Shown: positions 17,952-25,841 of the stretch, piece after piece
Position numbering within the stretch: the first letter of the stretch is position 1
How the letters are laid out: every line of letters begins with the position of its first letter
From: Paractinoplanes tereljensis
GTDB taxonomy: Bacteria > Actinomycetota > Actinomycetes > Mycobacteriales > Micromonosporaceae
DNA length: 64,000 nucleotides
Direction: 5' to 3'
Assembly (NCBI RefSeq): GCF_016862435.1
Contig: NZ_BOMY01000031.1
Location: 154,786-218,785, forward strand
Program-made: the position numbers and the translations under genes
Notes under the pieces: model-generated
Seen by the model: the letters and a program-made list of their open reading frames with translations, nothing else
Database searches by the model: none
What the model was told of the DNA's origin: nothing

Positions 17952-19041
17952 CGGCGGTCCGGGGGAACCGGACCGTGACCAGCAGGCCACCGTCGGGACG
18001 GGGGACCAGGTCAAGGGTGCCGTGGTGGGCGCGGACGATGCTGTGCACGATGGCCAGGCCGAGCCCGGCACCCGCGTGCTCGCCGGTGCGCACCCGTTCG
18101 GTGCCGCGCTGGAACGGCTCGGTCAGGGTCGGCACCAGGTCGAGCGGGAGCCGGCGACCGGTGTTCTCGACCCGCAGCACGCTGATGTCGCCGTCCGACT
18201 CGGTGTGGACGGTCACCGTGCCGCCGCCGGGGAGGTTGTGGACGACGGCGTTCTGCACGAGGTTCGTCACCATCCGGGCCAGGAGCTCGGCGGAACCCCT
18301 GGCCCGGGCCGCGCCACCGGTCACCTCCAGGGTGATCCGGCGCTGCTCGGCCAGCGGGAGCAGGGTTTCCGCGGCCTCCTCGGCGACCAGCGAGAGGTCG
18401 ACGCTCTCGGTGCCGACGTTGCCCCGGCTGAGCAGCAACAGGGCCTCGGTGAGGTCGATCGCCCGCTGGTTGACCGTGTGCAGGCGGTCGATGAGCTCGT
18501 CCGGGCCCCGGGCCGGGTCCTTGCGGGCGAGGTCGAGCAGCGCCCGCGAGATGGCCAGCGGCGTGCGCAGTTCGTGCGAGGCGTTGGCGGCGAACCGCTG
18601 CTGCTCGGCCACGTGCGCCTCGAGCCGGGCGAGCATGGCGTCGAACGCGTCCGCGAGCTCGCGGAACTCGTCCCGGCGGCCGGGCAGCCGGATCCGGTGG
18701 GCGAGCGCGCCGGCCGTGGCGGTGCGGGTGGCGTCGGTGATCCGGGCCAGCGGGGCGAGCATCCGGCCGGCCAGCAGCCACCCGCCCGCCAGACCCAGGA
18801 CCAGCAGGAGTGCCAGCACCACGGCGGCCCGCGGCGCGAAGAACCGCAGCAGGCTGGACCGGACCGGGAAGATCCCGGTCATCTCGTTGTTGCCGGGCAC
18901 GATGAGCGTGGCCTGGTCGGGGACGTACCGCAGGAGGAACAGCCAGACCGCGGTGAGCAGCAGGGCACCGGCGACCATCAGGAACCCGGCGTAGCTGAGG
19001 GTGAGCTTGAGGCGGACGCTCAGGCCGGAGGCTCTATCCAC
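17938..19041 (-). CDS. Sensor histidine kinase
   Basis: 367 residues from GTG 19041, which overlaps the response-regulator stop by 8 nt. Two membrane helices bracket a short (about 40-residue) extracytoplasmic loop, then a HAMP linker, the dimerisation box with phospho-acceptor His156 in ASHELRTPL, and the ATPase with NLVQNAVVHN (N box) and AGLGLAIVHSIV (G2). The tiny sensor loop suggests intramembrane or cofactor-dependent sensing of envelope stress. It is the last gene of the VanZ-like/regulator/kinase operon. Confidence 0.9.
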   Translation of the reverse strand: MDRASGLSVRLKLTLSYAGFLMVAGALLLTAVWLFLLRYVPDQATLIVPGNNEMTGIFPVRSSLLRFFAPRAAVVLALLLVLGLAGGWLLAGRMLAPLARITDATRTATAGALAHRIRLPGRRDEFRELADAFDAMLARLEAHVAEQQRFAANASHELRTPLAISRALLDLARKDPARGPDELIDRLHTVNQRAIDLTEALLLLSRGNVGTESVDLSLVAEEAAETLLPLAEQRRITLEVTGGAARARGSAELLARMVTNLVQNAVVHNLPGGGTVTVHTESDGDISVLRVENTGRRLPLDLVPTLTEPFQRGTERVRTGEHAGAGLGLAIVHSIVRAHHGTLDLVPRPDGGLLVTVRFPRTAVRVW

Positions 19042-19696
19042 GGTCGATCCGGTAGCCGACGCCGGGCACGGTCGCGATGATCCACGGCTCGCCGAGGCGT
19101 TTACGCAGGGCCGAGACCGTGATCCGGACGGCGTTGGTGAGCGGGTCGGCGTTCTCGTCCCAGGCCCGTTCCAGCAGCTCCTCGGCGCTGACCAGGCCAC
19201 CCTCGGCGGCGACCAGCACCTCCAGCACGGCGAACTGCTTGCGGGTCAGCGCGACGTACCGGTCGTCCCGGAAGACCTCCCGGCGGAACGGGTCGAGCCG
19301 CAGCCCGGCGATCTGGAGCACCGGCGGCCGGGTGTACCCGCGCCGGCGGTCCAGCGCCCGCAGCCGCAGCACGAGTTCCCGCAGCTCGAACGGCTTGGTG
19401 AGGTAGTCGTCGGCGCCCAGCTCGAACCCGGACGCCTTGTCGTCGATCCGGTCGGCCGCGGTGAGCATCAGGATCGGGATCCCGTCGCCGGACGCGACGA
19501 TCCGGCGGGCCACCTCGTCGCCGGACGGCCCGGGAATGTCCCGGTCGAGCACCGCCAGGTCGTACGAGTTGACGCTCAGCAGCTCCAGGGCGGTGTCGCC
19601 GTCACCGGCGATGTCGGCCGCGATCGCCTCCAGCCGCAGACCGTCCCGGACGGCCTCGGCCAGGTACGGCTCGTCCTCCACGATCAGTACGCGCAT
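19034..19696 (-). CDS. OmpR/PhoB-family response regulator
   Basis: 220 residues: receiver domain with acidic pair ED (8-9) and phospho-acceptor Asp51 in LAVLDRDIPG, Lys in DDYLTKPF, then a winged-helix DNA-binding domain with ALTRKQFAVLEVLV and RITVSALRKRLG. The start overlaps the VanZ-like gene by 13 nt; the stop overlaps the kinase. Paired with that kinase, it probably regulates envelope genes; binding sites are not visible. Confidence 0.92.
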   Translation of the reverse strand: MRVLIVEDEPYLAEAVRDGLRLEAIAADIAGDGDTALELLSVNSYDLAVLDRDIPGPSGDEVARRIVASGDGIPILMLTAADRIDDKASGFELGADDYLTKPFELRELVLRLRALDRRRGYTRPPVLQIAGLRLDPFRREVFRDDRYVALTRKQFAVLEVLVAAEGGLVSAEELLERAWDENADPLTNAVRITVSALRKRLGEPWIIATVPGVGYRIDRG

Positions 19697-20313
19697 GCCT
19701 GAACCCTATGATCGGCGGTCCGCCACCAGCGGCGCGACGCCAGCCCGGCCAGCATCGCGCCGACCGCGTTGACCAGCACGTCGTCCACCGACGACACCCG
19801 GTCCAGCTGGAAGACGTACTGGGCGGTCTCGATCAGGATCGAGCAGCCGGCCCCGAGCACCAGGATCCGCGGCAGCGACGCCAGCGCCGCGAACCGGATC
19901 GGCCCGAAGAACCCCAGCGCCGCGAAGACCAGCAGGTTCCCGCCGATCCCGAACGCACCCATCGAGACCAGGTCGCGCAGCGGGATCAGGCTCACCCGCC
20001 CGGGCACGACACCGGCTCCCGGCCCGGGCATCAGGGTCAGCCACAGCCACGGCACGGTCCCGTAGACCAGGCCCACCAGCGCCGCGCCGCCGGTGTCCCG
20101 CCGGAAGAAGATCAAAGCCCAGGCCACGAGTACGGCCACCGGCAGCCCGACCAGCGTCATCAGAACCACGCCGTTCTCGGTGTCGTAGCAGCCGTGCCAG
20201 TGCCCGGTCAGGCACCGCGGAGCGGCCATCGTGAGCGGCCGCCGCACCGCGAACAGCGCGCCGGCCAGGCCGAGGACAGCCAGGCCGGCGAAGGCGATCC
20301 TGCGCAGATTCAT
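19684..20313 (-). CDS. VanZ-like membrane protein
   Basis: 209 residues from ATG 20313, four to five membrane helices. It carries the VanZ-domain sequence pattern: SLIPLRDLV, NLLVFAALGFFGP, then Glu/Gln in LIETAQYVFQLDR and SVDDVLVNAVGAMLAG. VanZ proteins raise resistance to teicoplanin-type glycopeptides by an unclear mechanism and are common in actinobacteria as stand-alone genes. Here it is translationally coupled to a two-component system, so that system may autoregulate it. The helicase gene lies 45 nt upstream on the same strand. Confidence 0.85.
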   Translation of the reverse strand: MNLRRIAFAGLAVLGLAGALFAVRRPLTMAAPRCLTGHWHGCYDTENGVVLMTLVGLPVAVLVAWALIFFRRDTGGAALVGLVYGTVPWLWLTLMPGPGAGVVPGRVSLIPLRDLVSMGAFGIGGNLLVFAALGFFGPIRFAALASLPRILVLGAGCSILIETAQYVFQLDRVSSVDDVLVNAVGAMLAGLASRRWWRTADHRVQACAY

Positions 20314-20358
20314 CCGCCCAGTGAAGACCACCGGTTGTTGCGGGAGCGTATCGAAAAA

Positions 20359-22032
20359 CTAGCGGACGAAGCGCTCCCGGCGCACCGTCGGGCGGCGGCC
20401 CCGGATGGTGCTGCGCTGCATCGCGGCGATGACCATGTCGGCGGCCGGCTCCGGCACCTCGACCAGCGAGAACCGGTCGGTGATCTGGATCGCGCCGATG
20501 TCCCGGGCACTCAGCCCCGACTCGCCGGCGATCGCGCCCACCAGGTCCTGCGGGCGCAGCCCGGCCCGCCGCCCGATGCCGAAGAACAACCGGGCCACGC
20601 TCGAGTCGGACGGCCGGTCCCGCCGGCCACCGCCCGCACGGTCCCGGCCGCTCGGAGCACGGTCGCCGGCCGCGGGCGACGGCGAGGGGATCTCTTCCTC
20701 CTCGACGTCACCGCCGGCCGCCTCGTGCAGCAGCTTCACCGCGGCCAGCGCGATGTTCTCCACGTCGAACTCGTCGGTCAGCGAGTCGAGGACGACCCGG
20801 AACCGCTCGAGGTCGTCGGTCTCCAGGCTGGCCTGCAACGCCGTACGCGTAAGTTCCAGCCGCCGGGCCCGCAGGTCGGTGACCGTCGGCAGTTTTTCCA
20901 GGGTGATCCGCTGGCCGGTGAGCCGCTCGATGGCCTTGAGCATCCGCTGCTCGCGCGGCTCGGCCAGGGTGATCGCCGAGCCCTCGCGGCCGGCCCGGCC
21001 GACCCGGCCGATCCGGTGCACGTACGCCTCGGGGGCGGCCGGCACATTGAAGTTGATCACGTGGGTCAGCTGTTCCACGTCCAGGCCGCGGGCCGCCACG
21101 TCGGTCGCGACAAGCAGCTCGGTGCTCCCGGCGCGCAGCCGGTTCATCACCCGGTCGCGCTGGTCCTGGCTCATCCCGCCGTGCAGTGCCTCGGCCCGAT
21201 ACCCGCGGCCGTTCAGCGTCTCGGTGACCTGGTCGACCTCTTCCCGGGTGCGGCAGAAGACGATCGCCGAGGTCGGCGCCTCCACGTCCAGGATCCGGCC
21301 GAGGGCGGCCGTCTTGTGCGCGCGGGCGACGATGTAGGCGCTCTGCCGCACCAGCGGGAGCTCGCCCGGCTCGACACCCTTGCGGCCCATCGTGATCCGC
21401 ACCGGGTTGCGCAGGTGGCGCCGGGCGATGCCGTCGATCCGGGGCGGCATGGTGGCCGAGAAGAGCACGGTCTGCCGGGTCTCCGGCGTCTCGGCCAGGA
21501 TCGCCTCGATGTCCTCGGCGAAGCCCATGTCGAGCATCTCGTCGGCCTCGTCGAGCACGACGGTGCGCACGTCGCCGAGCTTCAGCGTGCCCCGTTCGAT
21601 GTGGTCGAGCACCCGGCCCGGCGTGCCGACGACGACGTCCACGCCACGGGCCAGCGCCTGCAGCTGCCGGCCGATCGGCTGTCCGCCGTACACCGGCAGC
21701 ACCCGGACGCCCAGCTCCCGGCCGTACCGGTGGACGGCCTGGGACACCTGCTCGGCCAGCTCGCGGGTCGGCACCAGGACGAGCGCGCCCGGCCCGGCGT
21801 CGCGCCGGCCGGCGGCCAGCGCCTGCAGCACCGGCAGCGCGAACGCGGCGGTCTTGCCGGTGCCGGTCGCGGCCTGGCCGACCAGGTCGTTGCCGGCCAC
21901 CAGCGGCGGGATCGCTTCCTGCTGGATCGGGGTCGGTTCTTCGTAGCCGAGGCTGGTCAGTGCACGGAGCAGTTCCGCCCGCAAACCCAGCCCGGCGAAG
22001 CCCGCCACGGACTCGAACGGATCATTTTCCAT
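20359..22032 (-). CDS. DEAD-box RNA helicase with DbpA-type RNA-binding domain
   Basis: 557 residues from ATG 22032. Helicase core motifs in order: Q motif (GYEEPTPIQQEAIPP, 30-44), Walker A AATGTGKT (54-61), PTRELA, VLDEADEML, FSATMPP, and HRIGRVGRAG. After a charged, disordered linker of about 70 residues comes the C-terminal RNA-recognition-like domain seen in DbpA/CsdA proteins (RLFFGIGRRAGLRPQDLVG). It remodels structured RNA, typically rRNA or cold-shock mRNA. Divergent from the phosphoesterase gene across 56 nt. Confidence 0.93.
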   Translation of the reverse strand: MENDPFESVAGFAGLGLRAELLRALTSLGYEEPTPIQQEAIPPLVAGNDLVGQAATGTGKTAAFALPVLQALAAGRRDAGPGALVLVPTRELAEQVSQAVHRYGRELGVRVLPVYGGQPIGRQLQALARGVDVVVGTPGRVLDHIERGTLKLGDVRTVVLDEADEMLDMGFAEDIEAILAETPETRQTVLFSATMPPRIDGIARRHLRNPVRITMGRKGVEPGELPLVRQSAYIVARAHKTAALGRILDVEAPTSAIVFCRTREEVDQVTETLNGRGYRAEALHGGMSQDQRDRVMNRLRAGSTELLVATDVAARGLDVEQLTHVINFNVPAAPEAYVHRIGRVGRAGREGSAITLAEPREQRMLKAIERLTGQRITLEKLPTVTDLRARRLELTRTALQASLETDDLERFRVVLDSLTDEFDVENIALAAVKLLHEAAGGDVEEEEIPSPSPAAGDRAPSGRDRAGGGRRDRPSDSSVARLFFGIGRRAGLRPQDLVGAIAGESGLSARDIGAIQITDRFSLVEVPEPAADMVIAAMQRSTIRGRRPTVRRERFVR

Positions 22033-22088
22033 GGTGACAACCATAGGTTCACTTGGTTGTCCGCTCGGAACGGGGTATTCCAGGCGGT

Positions 22089-22619
22089 ATGAAGCGTGGC
22101 TTTGTCGTCCAGCGGCACCGGGCCAGCCGGCTGCACTACGATCTGCGGCTCGAGCTCGATGGTGTGCTGGTCAGCTGGGCGGTGCCGAAGGGTCCGACGC
22201 TCGATCCGGCGGTCCGCCGCGGCGCCTACCACGTCGAGGACCACGCGCTTTCGCACGCCGATTTCGAGGGCAAACTCGGCACCGGCGACGTGATCGTCTG
22301 GGACAACGGCAGCTGGGTGCCACGCGAGGCGGACGATCCGGCGGCGGCTCTGGCCGCCGGCGAGCTTCATTTCGATCTGTACGGCGTGAAGCTGCACGGC
22401 CGATTCGTCCTGATCCACACCCGCGGCAAGGACTGGCTGCTGCTGCACAAACGGGATGAGCACGCGGTCGAGGGCTGGAACCCCGAGGACCATCCGCGCT
22501 CGGTGGTGTCCGGTCGCACGAACGATGACGTGCAGGCGGGTTTGAGCTTTTCCCCCTCGGGCATCCCATTTTCGGCCGATCGAGAGAACACGGAGTGGAT
22601 ATCTGATGAAGGTGCTTAA
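22089..22619 (+). CDS. Stand-alone LigD-type 3'-phosphoesterase domain protein
   Basis: 176 residues from ATG 22089. The start FVVQRHRASRLHYDLRLELD and the segment YHVEDHALSHADFEG match the phosphoesterase domain of the NHEJ ligase LigD, which trims 3'-phosphates and ribonucleotides using His/Asp/Arg and Mn. In LigD this is followed by a conserved loop of the form I-P-x-G-x-Y-G-A-G; here the loop is about six residues shorter (KLGTG) before DVIVWDNGSW. No ligase or polymerase domain is attached or nearby. The last 14 nt overlap the next gene, so the two are coupled. Confidence 0.8.
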   Translation: MKRGFVVQRHRASRLHYDLRLELDGVLVSWAVPKGPTLDPAVRRGAYHVEDHALSHADFEGKLGTGDVIVWDNGSWVPREADDPAAALAAGELHFDLYGVKLHGRFVLIHTRGKDWLLLHKRDEHAVEGWNPEDHPRSVVSGRTNDDVQAGLSFSPSGIPFSADRENTEWISDEGA

Positions 22620-22884
22620 GCTGGCCACCGGGTTCGCGGTGGGTTACGTGCTGGGTTCCCGCGCCGGCCGGGAGAAGTTCGAGCAGATCGCGGCGACCGC
22701 GCGCAAGGTGCGGGAGAGCCCGACGGTGATTCAGGCGCAGGAAAAGGCCAAGACCCTGCTGGGTACGGGTACGAGCACCAGCACCACCGTGCCCGTGGTC
22801 GAGGCGACCCCCCGCCCCCGCCCGCCGAAGACCGAGCCGGTGAGCGTCACCACACCGGTGACGAACGGCAGCCCGCTGGTCTGA
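22606..22884 (+). CDS. YtxH-like small membrane-associated protein
   Basis: 92 residues. An N-terminal hydrophobic glycine-rich stretch (LATGFAVGYVLGSRAGREKF) is followed by an amphipathic helix and a Pro/Thr/Val-rich disordered tail. The VLGSRAGRE signature is found in small actinobacterial proteins of the YtxH type, often stress-linked. Its start is embedded in the end of the phosphoesterase gene. Precise function unknown. Confidence 0.75.
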   Translation: MKVLKLATGFAVGYVLGSRAGREKFEQIAATARKVRESPTVIQAQEKAKTLLGTGTSTSTTVPVVEATPRPRPPKTEPVSVTTPVTNGSPLV

Positions 22885-22900
22885 CCCGGGCTCACGACCG

Positions 22901-22937
22901 ATCGGCAGCGCCACCCGTTCGCGGTGGCGCTGCCGAT
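22901..22937. terminator. Strong bidirectional hairpin terminator
   Basis: A perfect 15-bp inverted repeat (22901-22915 with 22923-22937, loop CGTTCGC) lies between two convergent genes. There is no T-run on either side, as is common in high-GC actinobacteria. Its symmetry suggests it ends transcription from both directions. Confidence 0.8.
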
Positions 22938-22949
22938 GTCGTTCCGGGG

Positions 22950-23699
22950 TCAGACCTGGCTGGCGCCGCCGTCGACGTAGATCTCGGCGCCGGTCATGTA
23001 ACTGCTGTTGCCGGAAGCCAGGAAGAGCACCGCGTCGGCGATCTCCTCGGGCCGGCCCAGGCGGTTCATCGGTACGCCCGAGGCAAGGCCCTTGAACAGC
23101 TGCTCGGCCGACTCCGGGTCGGGCGCCAGGCCGCTGAGGCCCGGGGTGGCGATCGGGCCCGGGGCGATGCTGTTGACCCGGATGCCCTTCTCCACCAGCT
23201 CCGCCGCCCAGCTGCGGGTGAACGAGCGCAGCGCGGCCTTGGTGGCGGCGTAGACGCTGAACGACGCGGCGCCCTTGGTGTCGATGTTGGAGCTGGTCAG
23301 GATCACCGAGGAGCCGGGGTTGAGCAGCGGCAGCGCCTTCTGCACGGTGAACACGGTGCCGCCGACGTTGGTGTTGAACGTGTCGGCGTAGTGCTGCCAG
23401 GTGACGTCGGCGAGCGCGGCGAACTCGCCGCCACCGGCGTTCGCGAACAGCACGTCGAGCCCCTGACCGCGCTCCCGGATCGCTGCGAAGACCCGGTCGA
23501 GGTCCTCGAGGTTGGCCACGTCGGCGCGCACGCCGGTGGCGTTCTCCCCGATCGCGGCGACGGCCGCGTCGAGGGCGTCCTGACGCCGGCCGGTCAGGAA
23601 GACGTGCGCACCCTCGGCGGCCAGCCGGTGGGCGGCGGCCAGGCCGATGCCCGAGGTGGCGCCGGTGACGAGGGCGGTCTTGCCGGTGAGCTGTCCCAT
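22950..23699 (-). CDS. Short-chain dehydrogenase/reductase (SDR)
   Basis: 249 residues. Cofactor motif TGATSGIG near residue 12, NAGG loop, catalytic Ser in ILTSSNID and Tyr/Lys in YAATK; the C-terminal YVDGGASQV is typical of classical SDRs. Arg residues after the second strand (LTGRRQD) indicate NADP(H) preference. It is divergent from a TetR regulator with two matching operators between them (23719-23768), so expression is probably inducible. Substrate unknown. Confidence 0.9.
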   Translation of the reverse strand: MGQLTGKTALVTGATSGIGLAAAHRLAAEGAHVFLTGRRQDALDAAVAAIGENATGVRADVANLEDLDRVFAAIRERGQGLDVLFANAGGGEFAALADVTWQHYADTFNTNVGGTVFTVQKALPLLNPGSSVILTSSNIDTKGAASFSVYAATKAALRSFTRSWAAELVEKGIRVNSIAPGPIATPGLSGLAPDPESAEQLFKGLASGVPMNRLGRPEEIADAVLFLASGNSSYMTGAEIYVDGGASQV

Positions 23700-23718
23700 G
23701 ATCTTCCATCCTTAGTTC

Positions 23719-23770
23719 TGTACCGCTTGGTATGGAAGTGACCGTAGCACTTCTGTACCGATCGGTTAGG
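23719..23770. promoter_or_regulatory. Duplicated TetR operator between SDR and regulator
   Basis: Two related 17-nt elements: TGTACCGCTTGGTATGG (from 23719) and TGTACCGATCGGTTAGG (from 23754). Each is a palindrome of the form TACCG-nn-CGGTA with one mismatch. They are 35 bp apart and precede the two divergent start codons, the expected place for autoregulated TetR repression. Confidence 0.8.
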
Positions 23771-23777
23771 ATGAGCT

Positions 23778-24344
23778 ATGCCACAGGGAAGACCACGCGG
23801 ATTCGATGCGGAGGCGACACTCGACCGGGCCGTGGAGGTGTTCTGGCGGCTGGGCTACGACGGCGCCTCGCTGAGCGACCTGACCGACGCGATGGGCATC
23901 AACCGCCCGAGCCTGTACGCCGCGTACGGCAACAAGGAGGAGCTCTTCCACCGCGCGGTGGCCCGCTACGCCGAGGCCGACATGGCGTACGCCCGGGAGG
24001 CGCTGGCCGAGCCCACGGCGTACACGGTGATTGAGAAATTCCTGCGGTCCAACGCCGACGCGCTGACCCGGACCGACCGCCCAGCCGGGTGTTTGTCGAT
24101 CCAGGGCGGCTTGGCCGGCGGCACCGCGGCCGAATTCCTGGCCGCGAGCCGGCTGGCCGGCGAGGCCGCGCTGGCCGACCGCCTGGCCCAGGCCCCCGAT
24201 CTCCCGGCCGGCACCGACCCGGTGGCGCTGGCCCGCTACGTCATGGTGGTGAGCGAGGGCAACGCCGTACACGCGGCGGCCGGCGTAGACCGAGCCAGCC
24301 TGCACGCCACGGTCGACATCGCCCTGCAAGCGATCCCGCGCTAG
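23778..24344 (+). CDS. TetR-family regulator
   Basis: 188 residues. Helix-turn-helix: LSDLTDAMGINRPSLYAAYG, of the AcrR/TetR_C_11-like group that is commonly next to reductases. A Cys in the ligand domain (RPAGCLSIQGG) matches the conserved position of redox-related members of this group. Autoregulation and control of the divergent SDR through the two TACCG palindromes is inferred. Confidence 0.88.
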   Translation: MPQGRPRGFDAEATLDRAVEVFWRLGYDGASLSDLTDAMGINRPSLYAAYGNKEELFHRAVARYAEADMAYAREALAEPTAYTVIEKFLRSNADALTRTDRPAGCLSIQGGLAGGTAAEFLAASRLAGEAALADRLAQAPDLPAGTDPVALARYVMVVSEGNAVHAAAGVDRASLHATVDIALQAIPR

Positions 24345-24726
24345 AGCTTCGCGAGGGGCGGGCTTCCGGAAAGAGCAAATCCATATTCCGTACGCGCCAC
24401 CCCGGTCCCGTGGCGCTCGGTCCCGGCAGGCGCGACTCACCCTCCGCGCGCCCGCCACGGGCGGTTTCGGCCCAAGACCCCGACCCAACCCGCCGGCAGG
24501 CGGCGGTCCGCCCCGCAGACCAGGACAAACACCAGCCTGAAGATCGCGCGCTTACCGTAGGTGAGCAGAGCAGCGCGTATGGGTGAGCAGAGCAAAGCGC
24601 TCGGGGTGGGTGTGCGGTTGCGCGAGCGTCGCGGCACGTGCCGGTGTCGCACGCCGGTCGCGCGGTGGCGGCGGCCGGGGGTAGTTGCGGTTGTCGACGG
24701 CGTCGGCCGTACCGGAAAGGTCCGGT
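24345..24726. other. Intergenic gap with short hairpins and a 13-bp direct repeat
   Basis: No gene with coding features. Small hairpins near 24400 (GCCAC/GTGGC) and near 24455 (CCGCC/GGCGG followed by TTT) could end the TetR transcript. GGTGAGCAGAGCA occurs twice (24560-24572 and 24582-24594), 22 bp apart, which is two helical turns; nothing else is recognised. Confidence 0.4.
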
Positions 24727-25641
24727 CTAGATCTTGAGTACGACCTTCGTGCGCAGGTCGCCGCTCTCCAGGCGGGCGTGCACCGCGGCGGCGTCGGCCA
24801 GCGGGGCCACCGTTTGCGGCTGCAGGGTCAGCCGGCCCGCCGCGAGTTCGGACATCACCAGGTTCAGGGCGGCGGGCACGCCCTCGGGGACCACGTTGGA
24901 CAGCGTTACGCCCAGGTCGTGGGCTCGGTGATCGGCCAGCGTGATGACCCGTTGCGGGCCGCCGGCCAGGGCGATCGCGGCCGGCAGGTCGCTGCGGCCG
25001 GACGCGTCGAACACCGCGTCGACCTTCCGGTCGCCGAGCGCGGCGTCGGCCGGGGTGGCGCCGAGGGTGGCGTAGTCGACCGGGGTGGCGCCCAGCTCCC
25101 GGGCGGCGGCGAAGTCGCCCGGCCGGACCGCCGCGATCACGGTGACCCCGCGGGCCACCGCGAGCTGGGTGGCGATCCGGCCGACCGAGCCGGCCGCACC
25201 TAGCAGTAGCAACGTCTCTCCGGCGCCGACCGCGAGCTGGTCCAGCACCCGCGCGGCGGCCTCGCCGGACGCGGGCAGCGCGGCCGCGTCGGTCCAGGTC
25301 ACCGAGGCCGGCTTGCGGACCCAGAAGTCGGCGACGGCCAGCTCCGCGTAGCCGCCGAGACCGGGCAGGAAGACCGCCACCTCGTCGCCGGTGGTCACGT
25401 CGGTCACGTCCGGGCCGGCGCTCTCGACGACACCGGCCGCCTCGAAGCCCAGGACCGCGCCGGGGCCGGCCGGGAATACCGCCGCCAGGTGCCCGGCCCG
25501 GATCGCCAGGTCGGTGGGGCCGACGCCGGCGAAACGCACCGCGACCCGGATCTGGCCCGGGCCGGGCGGACCGACCTCGGTCTCGCCGATCTGCAGGACT
25601 TCTGGCGGCCCGTAGCCGCTGATCACCACCGCTCTGGTCAT
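24727..25641 (-). CDS. Zinc-independent MDR-family NADPH:quinone oxidoreductase
   Basis: 304 residues. GroES-like N-domain (GPGQIRVAVRFAGVGPTDL) and a Rossmann domain with LLLGAAGSVGRIATQLA. The Cys/His zinc ligands of alcohol dehydrogenases are absent and no structural-zinc lobe is present, which places it with quinone reductases/enoyl reductases. Probably detoxifies quinones or enones with NADPH. It stands alone, with a 200-nt gap upstream. Confidence 0.88.
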   Translation of the reverse strand: MTRAVVISGYGPPEVLQIGETEVGPPGPGQIRVAVRFAGVGPTDLAIRAGHLAAVFPAGPGAVLGFEAAGVVESAGPDVTDVTTGDEVAVFLPGLGGYAELAVADFWVRKPASVTWTDAAALPASGEAAARVLDQLAVGAGETLLLLGAAGSVGRIATQLAVARGVTVIAAVRPGDFAAARELGATPVDYATLGATPADAALGDRKVDAVFDASGRSDLPAAIALAGGPQRVITLADHRAHDLGVTLSNVVPEGVPAALNLVMSELAAGRLTLQPQTVAPLADAAAVHARLESGDLRTKVVLKI

Positions 25642-25841
25642 GGACCGACTCTATGTCGATCTTGGAGGGCCGCCGGCATGACCGGCATCACTGCGCCGCG
25701 CGCCGCATGATGAGGCACACAGACCGGTAGTTAGACGCCTTCCGGAATGATTAATGGCGATTTCACAAAAGGCCGGACAGTTTCCCTCCCCGATACAGCG
25801 AGTAATCGGCCGGGACACGCGGGCCGCCCAGGATCGTCGTC

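Noticed and set aside
15690..18071. Long minus-strand open frame opposite the penicillin-binding protein
   Set aside because: Product is Arg/Gly/Val-rich without domains, while the plus-strand frame has every GT51 and transpeptidase motif.
24345..24726. Small Pro/Arg-rich ORFs on both strands in the gap
   Set aside because: No ribosome sites, no conserved motif and composition typical of GC-rich non-coding DNA.
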